DNA of 64,000 bases, from the NCBI RefSeq assembly GCF_002999335.1, contig NW_020312140.1, positions 1 through 64,000 of the forward strand, written 5' to 3'. Of the stretch, positions 35,250 through 45,926 are shown piece after piece (the first letter of the stretch is position 1; every line of letters starts with the position of its first letter). The notes under the pieces were generated by a model, which saw only the letters and a list, made by a program, of their open reading frames with translations, had not been told where the DNA came from and searched no databases. Source of the stretch: Cyclospora cayetanensis (Eukaryota; Apicomplexa; Conoidasida; Eucoccidiorida; Eimeriidae). The translations under genes and the position numbers were made by a program.

Positions 35250-38200
35250 CTAAGGGGAAAGCAACAAGGGGGATCTGTCGCTGCTGCTGTCGCTGCTGCC
35301 AGTGGCGTCCTCGTCCACCCCGAAGGACCGACCCAGGGGAAACACTTGGTGCTTGACTCCTTGATGTTGACCTTGCGTTGTTTCCGGTGTCTGCCTCGCC
35401 ACGCCATGCTTCTCCGCAGAAGGCCTCAGGCCCTCTGCGGCGAAGGGGCATCCTCGCAGCGCCCAGGAAGCGTTTCTTTCAGCGTCTTCAAATGCTCCTT
35501 GCTGAACGCTGCCGTCCTTCGCTAGTCTCGTCAGGGCAGCCGAGAAACAGTCCTCAGAACTGGCGCATCCTTCAAACTGCGTTGGCGCGCATAGGGAGGA
35601 CGCCATAGCCCCTGCGTGATCGACCCCCTCAGTTTCTGTGTCCTTTACGGCCCTCTTTCCTCCTGCAGGCAGACAGCATCCCGCTTCTTGAGGGAGCGGG
35701 ACTGCCGCCTTGAGCTCTTTCGGAGGGGAGAATGAAGGGCATAATACAGAAAGACACACATCCGCCACTTGTTCACCCGCAACATCGCCGCTCACTGGAT
35801 CGGTGCCGAAGAGGGCTCCTGAGGCGCTTACAAGGCACTTGTGCTCCTGCTGCTGTTGCTCTTGGGGCCGCCCCTCAGTCGACCCCCAACTAGACGCTGT
35901 TGGGAGGCTGCCTCTTCTGCCCCTCTGCCTCATATGGGAGGCATCCAGCGGAGAAACCCCTTTCACGGGAGGCGGAGGCGTGCGCAGGAGGCCTGAAGGC
36001 GCAGCTGCCTTGCTGCTGGCCGGAAGGGGGCTCTTGTCGTCATTTTTTCCAGGAGTCTCTGCACCTCTCTCTGAGCCGTAGCTCGTTGGGAGCTGCTCCT
36101 TTGCATACCAGTGCAACTCCCCACCTCGAGCCGATGCTTTTGGGGTACAGAGGCCTACCCTGTCTGCAGGCTCCTCTTCACAGAGGCAGAAGTCTACGCC
36201 GCAACCTCCCTTCCATGCCCCAGCCTCGCCAGAAGACAGAGACTGCCTCCCAGGGTGCTCTTGCAGCTGCTGCATCTTTCGGTGCCCCTGCTGCCTCAGC
36301 CTCGTGAGGCGCTGCTGCATGCGCCTCGTGCGCAGCAACAGCAACGGTGTGGAATCTACAAGACGCCGAAACCTAGAAGCTCCACAAGCTATCGGCCTTT
36401 CTCTGAGGGCGTTTACGAGAGGCGGCAACGAGGCTCTTTCCTCCATCGAAGGGCGTATCCGCGAGCCGCCACGCACAGCTCGCCCCTCATAGCAGGCATC
36501 CTCCACGTCCAAGGGGAAGCTCTCACCTTTACTTCTGGCATGCAGGGTAGTTTCCTTGGCAGGCCCGTCTAAGGCATCCACGGCTGTGCGCTGCTTATGC
36601 TCAGGCTTATGCTCAGGCTTATGCTCACGCCGAAGCTGCAGTTCTTCCCGTTGCTGCGCGTGCTCTTCCTCCTGAGAGAACTTCTGGAAGCGCTTGTCAT
36701 CAGGACGCTGCTGCTGCTGCGGCAGTGACGACGACGGCTCCTCCTCCCCCTCCTCCTTCTGCTCCTCCTTAGCATCCCCACCCGTCCACAGCTCCCTTTG
36801 CGTCTGCTGAAGCTGAGACTCCAGCTTTGGCCGTGCTCGCCGTTCTACTAGCTCCTCAGTCTCTCGCTGCCGCGGAAGTTGTTGCTCGTGCTGCTGCAGT
36901 GGCTGCTGCGAGCGTGGACTGTCACCGGGTGCCTTAGCCGTGGGCTCTCTGTCTGCAAGAGTCACACCCACTGCTTGGTGAAGGATGTGCTGCTGCATTT
37001 GCTCAAGGGCTGGCAGCTCCTTGAGGCTGGCATCGACTTCGGCTTCTAGCGCGAAGAGGCGTTCTTCCAAAGCCAGCAGATCGGACTCTGGAGGCAGAAT
37101 CCCTGACATTTCCTCGGCAGGAGCAAGAATAGGCACACCCTCCGCTGTACAGCTGCCATCGTCTCCCTCTCCAGTTCGTGTTGCCGCAACGGCAAACCCC
37201 CTCGCGCTTGGATCCGGGGGGAGAACGCCAAAGAGGGAAATCTCCCTGCGCAGCAGCTCCGCCTCCAGGTGACTCGCAGACAGTGCAGAAACAGAGGCAC
37301 TCAGTAGCTGCAAGGTCGCATCGCACGCGCACAGGAGCCAGCCCACACAGAGTAGAAGCCAGCAGGAGCATTTGAGGGCAGCACGTGCGGACTGGAGGGG
37401 CTGTCTTATTCGACGAGAAGCGTATTGGGGAACCAATGATGGCTGCAATGGGCACTGCAGGATGCTCCCTTCCTTCCCCTTCCCCCCGCCTTCTGCTCCT
37501 CAATCCCTAGCAGGATGCACAGCAAGCCAGCCCAAGTAAAAAATACGTCAGACTTGAACGTCGAAGGGCTACCTGTTGTTGCTGCTGCAAGACGTCTTTC
37601 AGGTTGCCTAAGCGGTCTCGTCGCGCTGCGTGGCTGCGCTTCTCGATTGGTGCCTTCACGGCAGGGGATGCAGAATACAAGCTCCCCGGCGAGGAAAGCG
37701 AGTCGGGGAGCCTGCAACAGACGAAAAGGCAGCATGTAAAATCACAAAGACGCAAAAGTACGTTGCACACAACGACCTTGATTCCATGAGACTTGCACAC
37801 GTACAAAAGGGCAGTCTCTAGGCGGCGCACTCGGAGCGGCAACACGTGTAGCACAGACACATGCCGCGTTGTTGCGGTGTATTTCTGAGAGAGAAATTCC
37901 CGTCTTCTCACTCATGTGAGCTCCCCACCACCCTCCCCGTCATTTAGACGGGCTTGGGGTTGTAGCGGTGCCGCTTCTGATGGAGTGTACTTACGCCGTT
38001 TTCTCTTCGGCTGAAGCGGCGCTTCGCAACAGATATGCGAGCTGCAGATCTCGTCTTATGGCATTTAGTTTGTTGAGGAGGGCCGCATGTTTCTCTTCTT
38101 GAGCGGCGAGGGCTATGGCTTGTTGGCTCGCCTCTTCTTGCTGCAGCAGCAAGCGCTCTCCTAGCTGGTGCAGAAGCAGCTGCTGCTGCTGCACCCGCAG

Positions 38201-38353
38201 CTGCCGCCGCTGCAGTGCAACTGTCGCAGCCTCGCGAGCCAGACTGAATAGCAGCAGCTGCTGCATTTGCTGCTGCAGCGAGCCGGAGGGGCACGGAAGG
38301 GGTTCTGAGCACTCCATGGCTAGAGACGCGATTCGATCAACAGAGAGGTGCAT
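35250..38353 (-). CDS. Gln/Glu-rich coiled-coil protein, unknown, three exons
   Basis: I do not recognise a family. Proposed exons are 38353-37995, 37711-37573 and 37307-35250 (852 codons). All three joins keep phase; borders are gtaagt/ttgcag and gtagcc/ttgcag. Exon 1 is Leu/Gln/Ala-rich with heptad-like spacing (LQRRQLRVQQQQLLLHQL), and the pattern continues across both joins (LKDVLQQQQQ then LLSASVSALSASHLEAELL), which supports splicing. The third exon is low-complexity and acidic, with Gln runs and a triplicated EHKP unit, and ends Ser-rich. Read alone, the third frame would extend to 37,448 and appear to start with a signal peptide; in the spliced model that part is intron. The frame is open upstream of 38,353, so a further 5' exon is possible. 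Confidence 0.6.
36594..36634. repeat. 12-bp tandem repeat, three copies
   Basis: gcttatgctcag repeats three times (the last copy ends differently). It encodes EHKP units in the minus-strand coiled-coil protein. Confidence 0.85.
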
Positions 38354-39285
38354 GGAGGAGGCATGGAGAAGGTCAGTAGGAGACTCGATAATGGGCGCAG
38401 AGGCGGAAAAAAAGAGGCCGATGCGGTGAGGCAGCGGACGGGGAAGGAGCAGAGGGAGAGGCTGCGGCTAGCGGCGAGTGGACGGAGGGTTACTAGGAGG
38501 AGGGAGATACTCGCACATGCAGTGTGGACGTATCCAGAACGGCGCTTATGCGAATGAGCGAGACGGAGTTGTAACAGGAGCAAAGGGAGAGCAGCAGCGA
38601 TCGCTGCTGCTGTACAGACAGGGCAGCGAAAGAGGCGTTGCTTTTGCAGGGCCTTCGAAAGCCTCTTTCTGCATTTCAGGGTAAACGCAACGGTAGTACG
38701 AATACATGAGGAGCATGGGATTGACAGGGAGACGTGGAGGGAGGGGAAGGCGGGGGGGTGAAGTACGGAGGTAAGAAATCATAAGGAGATGGTTCATGGG
38801 GCGCGTACGCGCAGGGAGTGCATCATGTACGATTCGGCTCTTAAACGGAGTTTTAGCTCGCACACAGAGTTGCGCTTATCGGCGCTATTCCGCAAAGAAA
38901 TGGTCTAAAACAAAAGAAGATCAAAGGACGGAACGCCATAGAGTGCGAAAGCTCGCCTTCTTCCCCGTTGACTCGATGTCTGCCTACGTACACTGCTCTG
39001 CCACGAGACCCCTTGGAGCTTCAAGGCGGTCCTGAAGATGGTAGAGAAAAGGGTTGAGAGAGAGAGAACTGGCAGGTAAGAGGACGAAGCAAGGAAGGCA
39101 CGCCTGCGGAGTCGAGTAGAGGGGACTGCCCGGATATCTCGCGTTCTGGGAATTCAGCAAGAATCAGGTGAGCCTTTCTCATGAGCAGACGCGAGCTAAA
39201 GAGAAATGGGAGGGGGACAGGAGAAAGATACGCTGACTAGCCCTCCACGATACACACACTGTCTCGTGACTCTGGGGCTTGGCCA
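38354..39285. other. Intergenic or 5' region of the minus-strand gene
   Basis: A minus-strand frame at 38,546-38,863 (with PMLLMYSYYRCVYPEMQKEAF) could be an upstream exon of the 35,250-38,353 gene, but I could not find a phase-correct join. Otherwise nothing was recognised. Confidence 0.4.
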
Positions 39286-39921
39286 ATGTGTGTTACTGGG
39301 GTGGGGTTGTTTCAGCCAACGCGTAGGCACAGAATTAGAGAAGCTTGTTTATGGCGCTCAGCGTTTGCGTTTGGCTTGGCTGGAGCTTCTTATGAGAACG
39401 GCCCAGAAGCGATCGGTCACACAATTCTGTTTGCTCGCTGCTTATCGTACCGAGTTCCGCCGGGAAGAGCCAGCATGCCCGTAGAAATAGAATTGCTGAT
39501 TCACGAATACAATCATTATCTTACGCAAATACCTTCGACCCTCCGCACACGCGTATACGAGTGGGGGGGTCCGTTGCAAGGCGTAAAACAGCATGTTGTG
39601 GATGCGTGTGTGCCGGAACCGCTTGTATGCTTGAGGCGATCTGAAGCTGTATGTGTCCAGGTACCTTTAGTGCTGCCATAACGTGAGCCCTACGCTACAG
39701 ATCTCTATGAAGCCGTTGGGGTCTGCGACAGATGGACAAACTTCCACACCGAATATAAACGCGGCGTAGGACTACAAGCGATGCCGCTTCAGATGTGCGC
39801 TTTACCACCTGCGGGTATCACTGTTTTGGGGGTCTCTTTGGCGCACAGCCATATGCACCTTGTGGATGAAACGAAGACGTACCCAGAAATTCCAGAACCC
39901 TATTTCCCTCACTTTCTCTAA
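39286..39921 (+). pseudogene. M16-peptidase-like frame (mitochondrial processing peptidase type) with an internal stop
   Basis: One frame stays open for 212 codons except for a single TAA at 39,679-39,681. Near its start, FGLAGASYENGPEAIGHTIL resembles the AGSRYE...G..H block of M16 peptidases. VEIELLIHEYNHYLTQ and TLRTRVYEW follow at family-like spacing. Near its end, GITVLGVSLAHSHMHLVDE resembles the MVLAGVGVxHxxLVxLA block that closes the N-terminal domain. The zinc motif HxxEH is absent, as in the alpha subunit and in cytochrome bc1 core proteins. The frame lacks the C-terminal half. Either it is a decayed partial copy, or the stop lies in a short intron (donor-like gtatgt at about 39,649 or gtacct at about 39,660) of a gene whose other exons I missed. 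Similarity was judged by eye only. Confidence 0.45.
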
Positions 39922-40533
39922 TAGGCAGCAGGCTTGAGCAGCAAATCCCCATGCATACACTCTAGGGACCTAAAGGCGCCATAGCTCTTCCTCAATTGCC
40001 AAGCAGCAGCAGGAGAGGCACTGCTACCAGCCTTAAAGGCGCCTAAGGCCCTGCAGTCCCCGCTTGAGAGGCATATTATACTCCTTTCAACGGCGCTCTT
40101 AAAGACAGCACTCCTCTCGCTCGCCGGCACCCGTGTCGCAGACACAAATTATTAGGCCAAAGGCCGTCATGTCCAGCCACAAAGTTACAACGCTTTGCTT
40201 TCTCCTGGCGTTAAAAGGCACTCAAGATCGCTTTCTAAAAAAAATCCTCTCGATGGTGGAGTACATTGTAACGACACAAATAGTTAGTGTCTCGCTCTCT
40301 GTCCATACCCTTTGAGCTGTACCGACTTCACAAGCAGAAAGCAAATCTCTGTTCCTCTAACCCCTCCCTTGGCCTCTAATGATATTTTTCCGCTCCTTGG
40401 CTTTCGACCAAGCGCCCTTCTGCGTGCCTCCCCTCCCAGCCCCGTTCGTTTTCTCTTCAATTATTTTCGTTGGCACGAGAACCTGCTGAGCACTTATCGG
40501 TGCATTGTGTGTGGCGTAGTACTCTCTTCTGCC
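39922..40533. other. Intergenic, no gene seen
   Basis: About 600 bp containing a complementary pair of cgcctaagg/cctaaaggcgc-like stretches near 39,965-40,035. No gene was recognised. Confidence 0.5.
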
Positions 40534-42372
40534 TCAATTTAGCCAATGCTTTTCAGCCCCCAAGTACCTCATCAGGAGGGCGCGGCCATCGGCAGGAGCG
40601 AACTGCCCGACACGGCATCTGTTGTCGTCGGCAGTGCGACTCCTGAGGCTGTTCTCATATACGGAGAAAGAGGAGGCAGCAAACTTCCCTACGGGCCTCT
40701 TCATCTGCCGGCTAGTGCTATGGCTGCTGTTCTTGCTTATGCCAGTGTTGCTTCTGTTGCAAGTGCCGGTGCGTTGGACGGCAGTGGCAAATCCCACCAT
40801 CTCGCCAGTGCCTCTGATGCCCACGACCCCTGCGTTCTCTCCAACGCAACTCTGCGTGAGCCGGGCAAGTAATGACGTCTGTGGTACCCCGAGAAGCAAC
40901 GACAGGTGGTCGGGATGGAGTGGCTTGCACCGCCCCTCTACCTCTGTCTCTTTTCGTGCTGGATCGTTCCTTGCTGCTTCTTCTTTAAGGATTCTTCGAG
41001 CTTCCGCGTGCAACCTTTCCCACCATGGAATTTTGTCTACTCTGCTCGGCTTGTGCGTCTGGTTTATTCGGGGGCGAAACGTGCACTCCCTGGCCTCAGC
41101 CGCTGCCCTCGCGCTGCTGCTGGGGCTTTCGTACAGCACGGATCCTATTTGTTCCCGCAACGCCGCAGCAGTGGCACCAACAAAAACTCCCTGCCTGACT
41201 CCCTCCTTGAACAGAGCCGCTGTCTTGCGGCGGATACTGTGGCGCGTAAAGCACCGGCCGCTGCTGCTGCCGCTAGCATCCCTGCTTACTTCGCCAGTAG
41301 CTGTCTCACTTCCTCGATCACCAGAGGAAGGGTAGACGGTATCTCCTGAAGGAAGACAAGCTCGGGCCTCTTCTTCCTGCCGCTTCTGGGCCAGGAGGCG
41401 CTGCCTGTGAAGTTTTTTCAAGTGCTGGCGCTGGAGGTGGTGCAACTGCATTGCGAATGTCTTCTGCTCAGGCACTTCTGCCTGCTCCTCCTGCGGTCCC
41501 CCCGTGTTCTCTGCTTCAGCCTCCCTGAACCGAACAGAGCGCCTCCGGCTTTTTCTTGAGGAGGGGCCAGAGGCGTCTTTCTGAGGAATCAGGCAACGAG
41601 GAGGAGGCGAAACTGTGCTTCGCCTCGAGGCTTGCACGGGCAAGGAAGTGACCCCCTTGCTCCTTGGTGGTTCGGCGGCTATGCGATCGTTATCTCCTAC
41701 ATTCTCGCTGCAATCCAGAAAGCTGTCGCCTTCAAGGGGCCTTCGCCATGCCTCCCACGTGGCAGCTTGCTCCCCAACGCCTGTATCTCCGTGTCCGCCT
41801 CCCTCTCCGCAGCCGCGCGTGGAGGCCGCCGTGTGGACAGACACCTGAAAAAGTTCCCGCCGCTCGGCAGCCTCTCTCTGTCTCCGAATTTTCGCCTCCT
41901 TCTCCGCAAGGAAGCGTTGCTTTTCGGCCCCAAACACCTCAAGACGATGGGCAGCCCGCGAGAGCAGAGAAGCGGCAAGCAGCATGGCCTCTTCTTCTGC
42001 CTCGCAGGGTTCTCGGCTTGCGCTTTCTTCCTTTCTTCTGTAATTTGTGCGCCTTGTTGGCGTCTCTGGTCCTGTGTCGCACGCCCCCATTCGCGCGTCT
42101 GTCTCTGTCCTTACTCTTGAGGTTTTGGGGACACACGCTGATGAACCTGGCGCGAGCGCAAGGCGTGCTTGAGCCTCCGGGTACTCTTTGGATTGGTCAA
42201 GAGATGCAGCTGTTTTTGAAGACAGAGGCGCACAGATTCTTTCGAGAGAAGAGGGTGCAGAATCAGGGGAGACACCACCCCTGTGTGGGAGCAAGAAACA
42301 GGAGGGAGACACGGGAACAGAGGCCGATACAGCAGGCAAAGAAAAAAGGCTTAGATTGATTCTGCTCATCAT
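40534..42372 (-). CDS. Basic coiled-coil protein with CTFRPRIN motif, unknown
   Basis: A single-exon frame of 612 residues from the ATG at 42,372; another ATG follows directly. In-frame sequence is open to 42,459 but starts only with GTG. The protein is Arg/Ser/Glu-rich, with helical stretches such as EAEEEAMLLAASLLSRAAHR, RFLAEKEAKIRRQREAAERR and LQRQHLKKLHRQRLLAQKRQ. Around residue 455 it carries ARECTFRPRINQ followed by WWERLHAEARRI. CTFxPxIN next to an LYxEAxxR-like helix recurs in protist proteins of unknown or cytoskeletal role. No membrane span or signal peptide is seen. The strand-opposite frame is also long because of the GC-rich codons, but only this one has a coherent composition. 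Confidence 0.7.
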   Translation of the reverse strand: MMSRINLSLFSLPAVSASVPVSPSCFLLPHRGGVSPDSAPSSLERICAPLSSKTAASLDQSKEYPEAQARLALAPGSSACVPKTSRVRTETDARMGACDTGPETPTRRTNYRRKEESASREPCEAEEEAMLLAASLLSRAAHRLEVFGAEKQRFLAEKEAKIRRQREAAERRELFQVSVHTAASTRGCGEGGGHGDTGVGEQAATWEAWRRPLEGDSFLDCSENVGDNDRIAAEPPRSKGVTSLPVQASRRSTVSPPPRCLIPQKDASGPSSRKSRRRSVRFREAEAENTGGPQEEQAEVPEQKTFAMQLHHLQRQHLKKLHRQRLLAQKRQEEEARACLPSGDTVYPSSGDRGSETATGEVSRDASGSSSGRCFTRHSIRRKTAALFKEGVRQGVFVGATAAALREQIGSVLYESPSSSARAAAEARECTFRPRINQTHKPSRVDKIPWWERLHAEARRILKEEAARNDPARKETEVEGRCKPLHPDHLSLLLGVPQTSLLARLTQSCVGENAGVVGIRGTGEMVGFATAVQRTGTCNRSNTGISKNSSHSTSRQMKRPVGKFAASSFSVYENSLRSRTADDNRCRVGQFAPADGRALLMRYLGAEKHWLN

Positions 42373-44495
42373 AAGGGATAAATAGGCACCCTCTTGTTGC
42401 CACCCCGTGGTATGAGCCCTGAAATCCCAACAAGCCCCTGCCCTCGTTCCAGTCCTCACTGCATTCCCCTACCAAGCTTGTCTGTACCTCTCCCGCCTGC
42501 AGATTCCTTGTGTTCCCCTTTGCTTCTTGCTCTCTCTGTCTAATTTGCTTGTGTTTTGCCCGGAGGCGCCCGCCTGGGACTGTTTGGTGCAGTGCGTTGA
42601 GAAGCAAGCGCGTAGCTCTCCGTCCAGAGGCGAGGCCTTCGAGACTGCAGAGGCGCCTGGCCAACGCTCAGGCAGCCAAACTCGAATATATAATTCGAAG
42701 AATGGGGCTGCGGCCTGTAGGCTGAGGAAGGCACACACAGGGGCGGTCAAGTGGCGGGAAGGTTTCCACTGGTCTCGCTGGCGGGGGAAGACAGCACCGA
42801 TGCAACCTACGCCGACAAGGCACGGAAAAGGCTAAAAGCGCTCCAGCGGGTACAAATCCCTTTTCTACTTTGGTAGAAACGCTCCCAGAGGCCTTTGGGA
42901 AATGGATCTCTATCTTCCATTCACACGCGCGGTGGATGCCTGATGGTGAGTCTTGCGGAAGCGCAAGCACCCATGTTCTGCCGCCAAAAACTTGCAATGC
43001 AGAGCCCTCTGCAAAGCATGTCCTAAATTTGCTTCTGTTTTGTTTGCCTATTTCAGTGATATACACGTTTATTAGGGCCGACAAAAAACGAGCACGCCAT
43101 CAATTGTATGGCTCGTGTGCCTGCTTACGCCGGACCTCTGTAGGGTTCCCGTCTCTCAATTGAGGCGGTGGTCAGCGCTCCTCATGAATGTCTTTCGAGC
43201 AGGTGTCACCTATTTCTTATTTTTAAAGTGCATTAAAGGGTGAAAATAGTCCCTCCGTATCCTTGCGCCCCCAACCCCACTATAGACAACGGTTCATCTC
43301 TTTGCTTCAAGAGATGCCGCCCGCGAGCAACCCTCGTTGCCTCTATCCACCCCAAAGAGGGCCACCTAGTCATGCGCTTCTACGCTGGAGAGAAGCTCCC
43401 CCTGCGCTCTTAGAGTAAAGGAGCCTAGCACACAAGCACTCACAATCCCAGGGGTGCACGATGCTAGAGGATGTTCGCTGGTGTAGGGATTACGGCTCCA
43501 TAAGTTCTTGCTCATAGATAAGGCTCGCGCATAGGAGAGAGGCCTATCCTAAGGATTTCTTCTCTGTCAGTGTGGGGCCCTCTCCCGTTTGTTGCGTCTT
43601 CCTTCCCTTGTACAAGTCCCCATGGCTATATCGTGGATGCCAAGTAACGCAGAGGACCTTTTTGCTTGCTTCCTACCTCCATCCTTTACGCTATCGAAGA
43701 CTTGCTATCCGTTCACACCTCATGGAGTACTGCAGGGCTCCCCTGAGGATAAAAACCAGCAGGCACCGCGCTTCGCTTCGCCCCTCCTCCGTCCGTGGAA
43801 CGGTAGTTCTCCACAAATATGCCCCCCAGGTGACTTCGTATGCAGCGCCTCTTCTTTCCAGGGTGTTCTTATCAAGATACGTTCCTTCCCCACTCGATGA
43901 GCACTTGATCAAAAGCTTAAGAGCTTCCTCCCAACCAGCAGGGTCCTCTCCCCTTCGCTCTGCTTAGTTACCACATAGGGTTCCGGCATGAGGGAGGAAA
44001 AAAGGGCCAGCTAGGGTACTTGGGCATTGCTGCACCCTTTCAAACACCTGGACCATTCACAGACAGCTCGACATAGCTGAAAGTGCGCTGGTAAACACCG
44101 TCACTTCCTACTTTATTGAGCTCACTAGCTCTACTCTCCATCAAGGAAAACATGTGCAAACATTCAAGCCAAATAATCAATCCTCTACCAAGCTTAAAAT
44201 AAGATAACTAGTGTACCTCTTTCACAGCGTCAAAGTGAAGGCTAGCCGGTAGTACGCACCTTCAGAACTTCCAATTGCCGTCCTCAGAGGCTGCTGAGTG
44301 TCCCCAACAAAAGGCTCAGGGAGCACAACAGAGAGGACGCTTCTGGAGATGAGGCCCCTACTGTTTTTCTGGCCTAATTTTCCGTCAAGCTCATCCTTTT
44401 GCGTGGAGCCTCTCCCTCTAGCCTCCTAATGACGACTCAGGGGTGTTCGATGCTTCAGGGAGCCTTGCTACACCGTGAGGAACTCCGGACACTTC
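42373..44495. other. Intergenic, no gene supported
   Basis: Two kilobases with overlapping short frames on both strands (for example 42,527-42,835 and 43,572-43,967). None has recognisable motifs. The part next to 42,372 is probably the 5' region of the minus-strand gene. Confidence 0.45.
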
Positions 44496-44499
44496 CATG

Positions 44500-44840
44500 T
44501 TTTCCGGCCCGTCTGGACTTGTAGCAGGCTAGGAAACATTTCATCACTTTCTACTACATTAGCTGTATTTTTATCAAAGACTTTGGTAAGAATCAATTTG
44601 TCGGTTCATATTTCCGTACATGGTATTTACTGCAGAGTTCTGTTGGCTCGCTACAACAAGTCACATCGTTGCATGTGTTGGTGCTAGATGTTATTAGTAA
44701 CTAGCTGTCGATACTCGGAGTGCGTAGAGGATGCAAATTAGCATTCCCTATCAGGCCCTCTGCTCTGACATCGGGAGCTCTTAGAGGCGCTGGCAAGGGA
44801 AACCTGGCGTTCTTGTGAGAAGTACTTTACGACTTTCTAT
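44500..44840 (+). repeat. Solo LTR of the retroelement family
   Basis: The core at 44,690-44,832 (agtaactagctgtcgatactcggagtg, then gtagaggatgcaaa, then ctcttagaggcgctggcaaggg) matches the other LTR cores. There is no gag or pol remnant on either side, so it is probably a solo LTR or a fragment. Confidence 0.55.
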
Positions 44841-44869
44841 CGGATTTTTATCGAGTCCCGAGGTAAGTG

Positions 44870-45216
44870 TCACCCTACGGAGATCTTAGAAGAAGACATG
44901 CAGGGTCTCTGTTGAAGCTCATCAAATATAAAGGCATCTGAGCACCTCGCTGTTCGTCCTCGATCGAATCCACACATAAACACACCCTCAGGGCTTTCTC
45001 CGTAGTAGAAAACCCTGTTGCGGGGATCTCCTGTCAGTGTGTCCAGCAAGGCGCGAAGCCTGTGTAGTCCGCTTGTCTCTTCAGAACCCGTTCTGTGTCT
45101 TTGGTGAGCCACTCAAGCATCAGCCATGAGTAGGCGCAGGGGCCTCCCTGCAAGGCTAATGCTTTCAAAAGAGGGACGCGCGAGGGCCAAGCCCCCGACT
45201 GCGCTATCCGATGCAT
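44870..45216 (-). pseudogene. Frameshifted reading frame, unknown
   Basis: Two minus-strand frames overlap and together read like one protein: 45,216-45,034 (GPCAYSWLMLEWLTKDTERV) and 45,112-44,870 (LRALLDTLTGDPRNRVFYYG, EGVFMCGFDRGRTARCSDAF). A single frame change between about 45,060 and 45,105 would join them. I do not recognise the family. It lies beside the solo LTR and may be a decayed gene. Confidence 0.25.
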
Positions 45217-45477
45217 TACGACAACGAACCCACCATGGAGTATGGCCTATCTTTTAATGCCTGCCGCCTCATTTCATGATGCCTGTGTGCAAATCGGGCA
45301 GCGCTTTGTTGCCGCGAGTTGCGCAAGTTGAGGCACTGCGCTCAGCAGTGTGTCTAACACGGCTCCTGACTCAATCACAGCTGCTGCGCCAGAGGATTCC
45401 ACATGAATTCCACGGAATCCTAGCACTAATATGTGCGCTCCGATAGACTGAGGCGCAATAATGGCTCACCGGTGGAG

Positions 45478-45532
45478 GGGGCCCCCTAGGAGGTGGGCCA
45501 CCACCCCGCCCCAGGGGCCCCCCAGCATGGGT
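45478..45532. repeat. GGGGCCCC-rich inverted repeat
   Basis: gagggggccccctagg and ccaggggccccccag flank a ggtgggccaccacc palindrome, so the block can fold on itself. Similar GGGGCCCC blocks lie at 46,085-46,117, 50,213-50,236 and 51,255-51,264. Confidence 0.6.
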
Positions 45533-45824
45533 GGGCCCTTAAGAGTTCCCCCGCCAAAGGGCCACTTCCCGTCCATTCAGACCCCACGGAAATCGCACTG
45601 TGAACCTTTCTGTAGCTTGGCGCTGGGGGTGCTTGTCTGAGGGAAACTCCTTCTCCTGCCGCTTTTATAACCCCACATGGCCGCTTGGGGAGGGGCCTGA
45701 GTGGCACACCGGTGCTGAGGGGCATATCCCCCTCGTTGCATTCTCTGATTTCCTGGCTTCCTTTGCAAGGAGAAAAAGAGGCGGCGCTCCCGTGGAAGAA
45801 GGCGCGAGCTCCTCGCCACAGCTG

Positions 45825-45892
45825 ATGCTGCGGGGGCTCCTGCTGCAACCCTCCAAGAATGCAGCTGCAGCAGCGGCTGCTGCCGCAGGAGG

Positions 45893-45926
<34 letters not shown>

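Noticed and set aside
41664..42359. 231-codon plus-strand frame opposite the CTFRPRIN protein
   Set aside because: Its composition is what the reverse strand of an Arg/Ser/Glu-rich gene gives, and it shows no motif; the minus-strand frame is longer and coherent.
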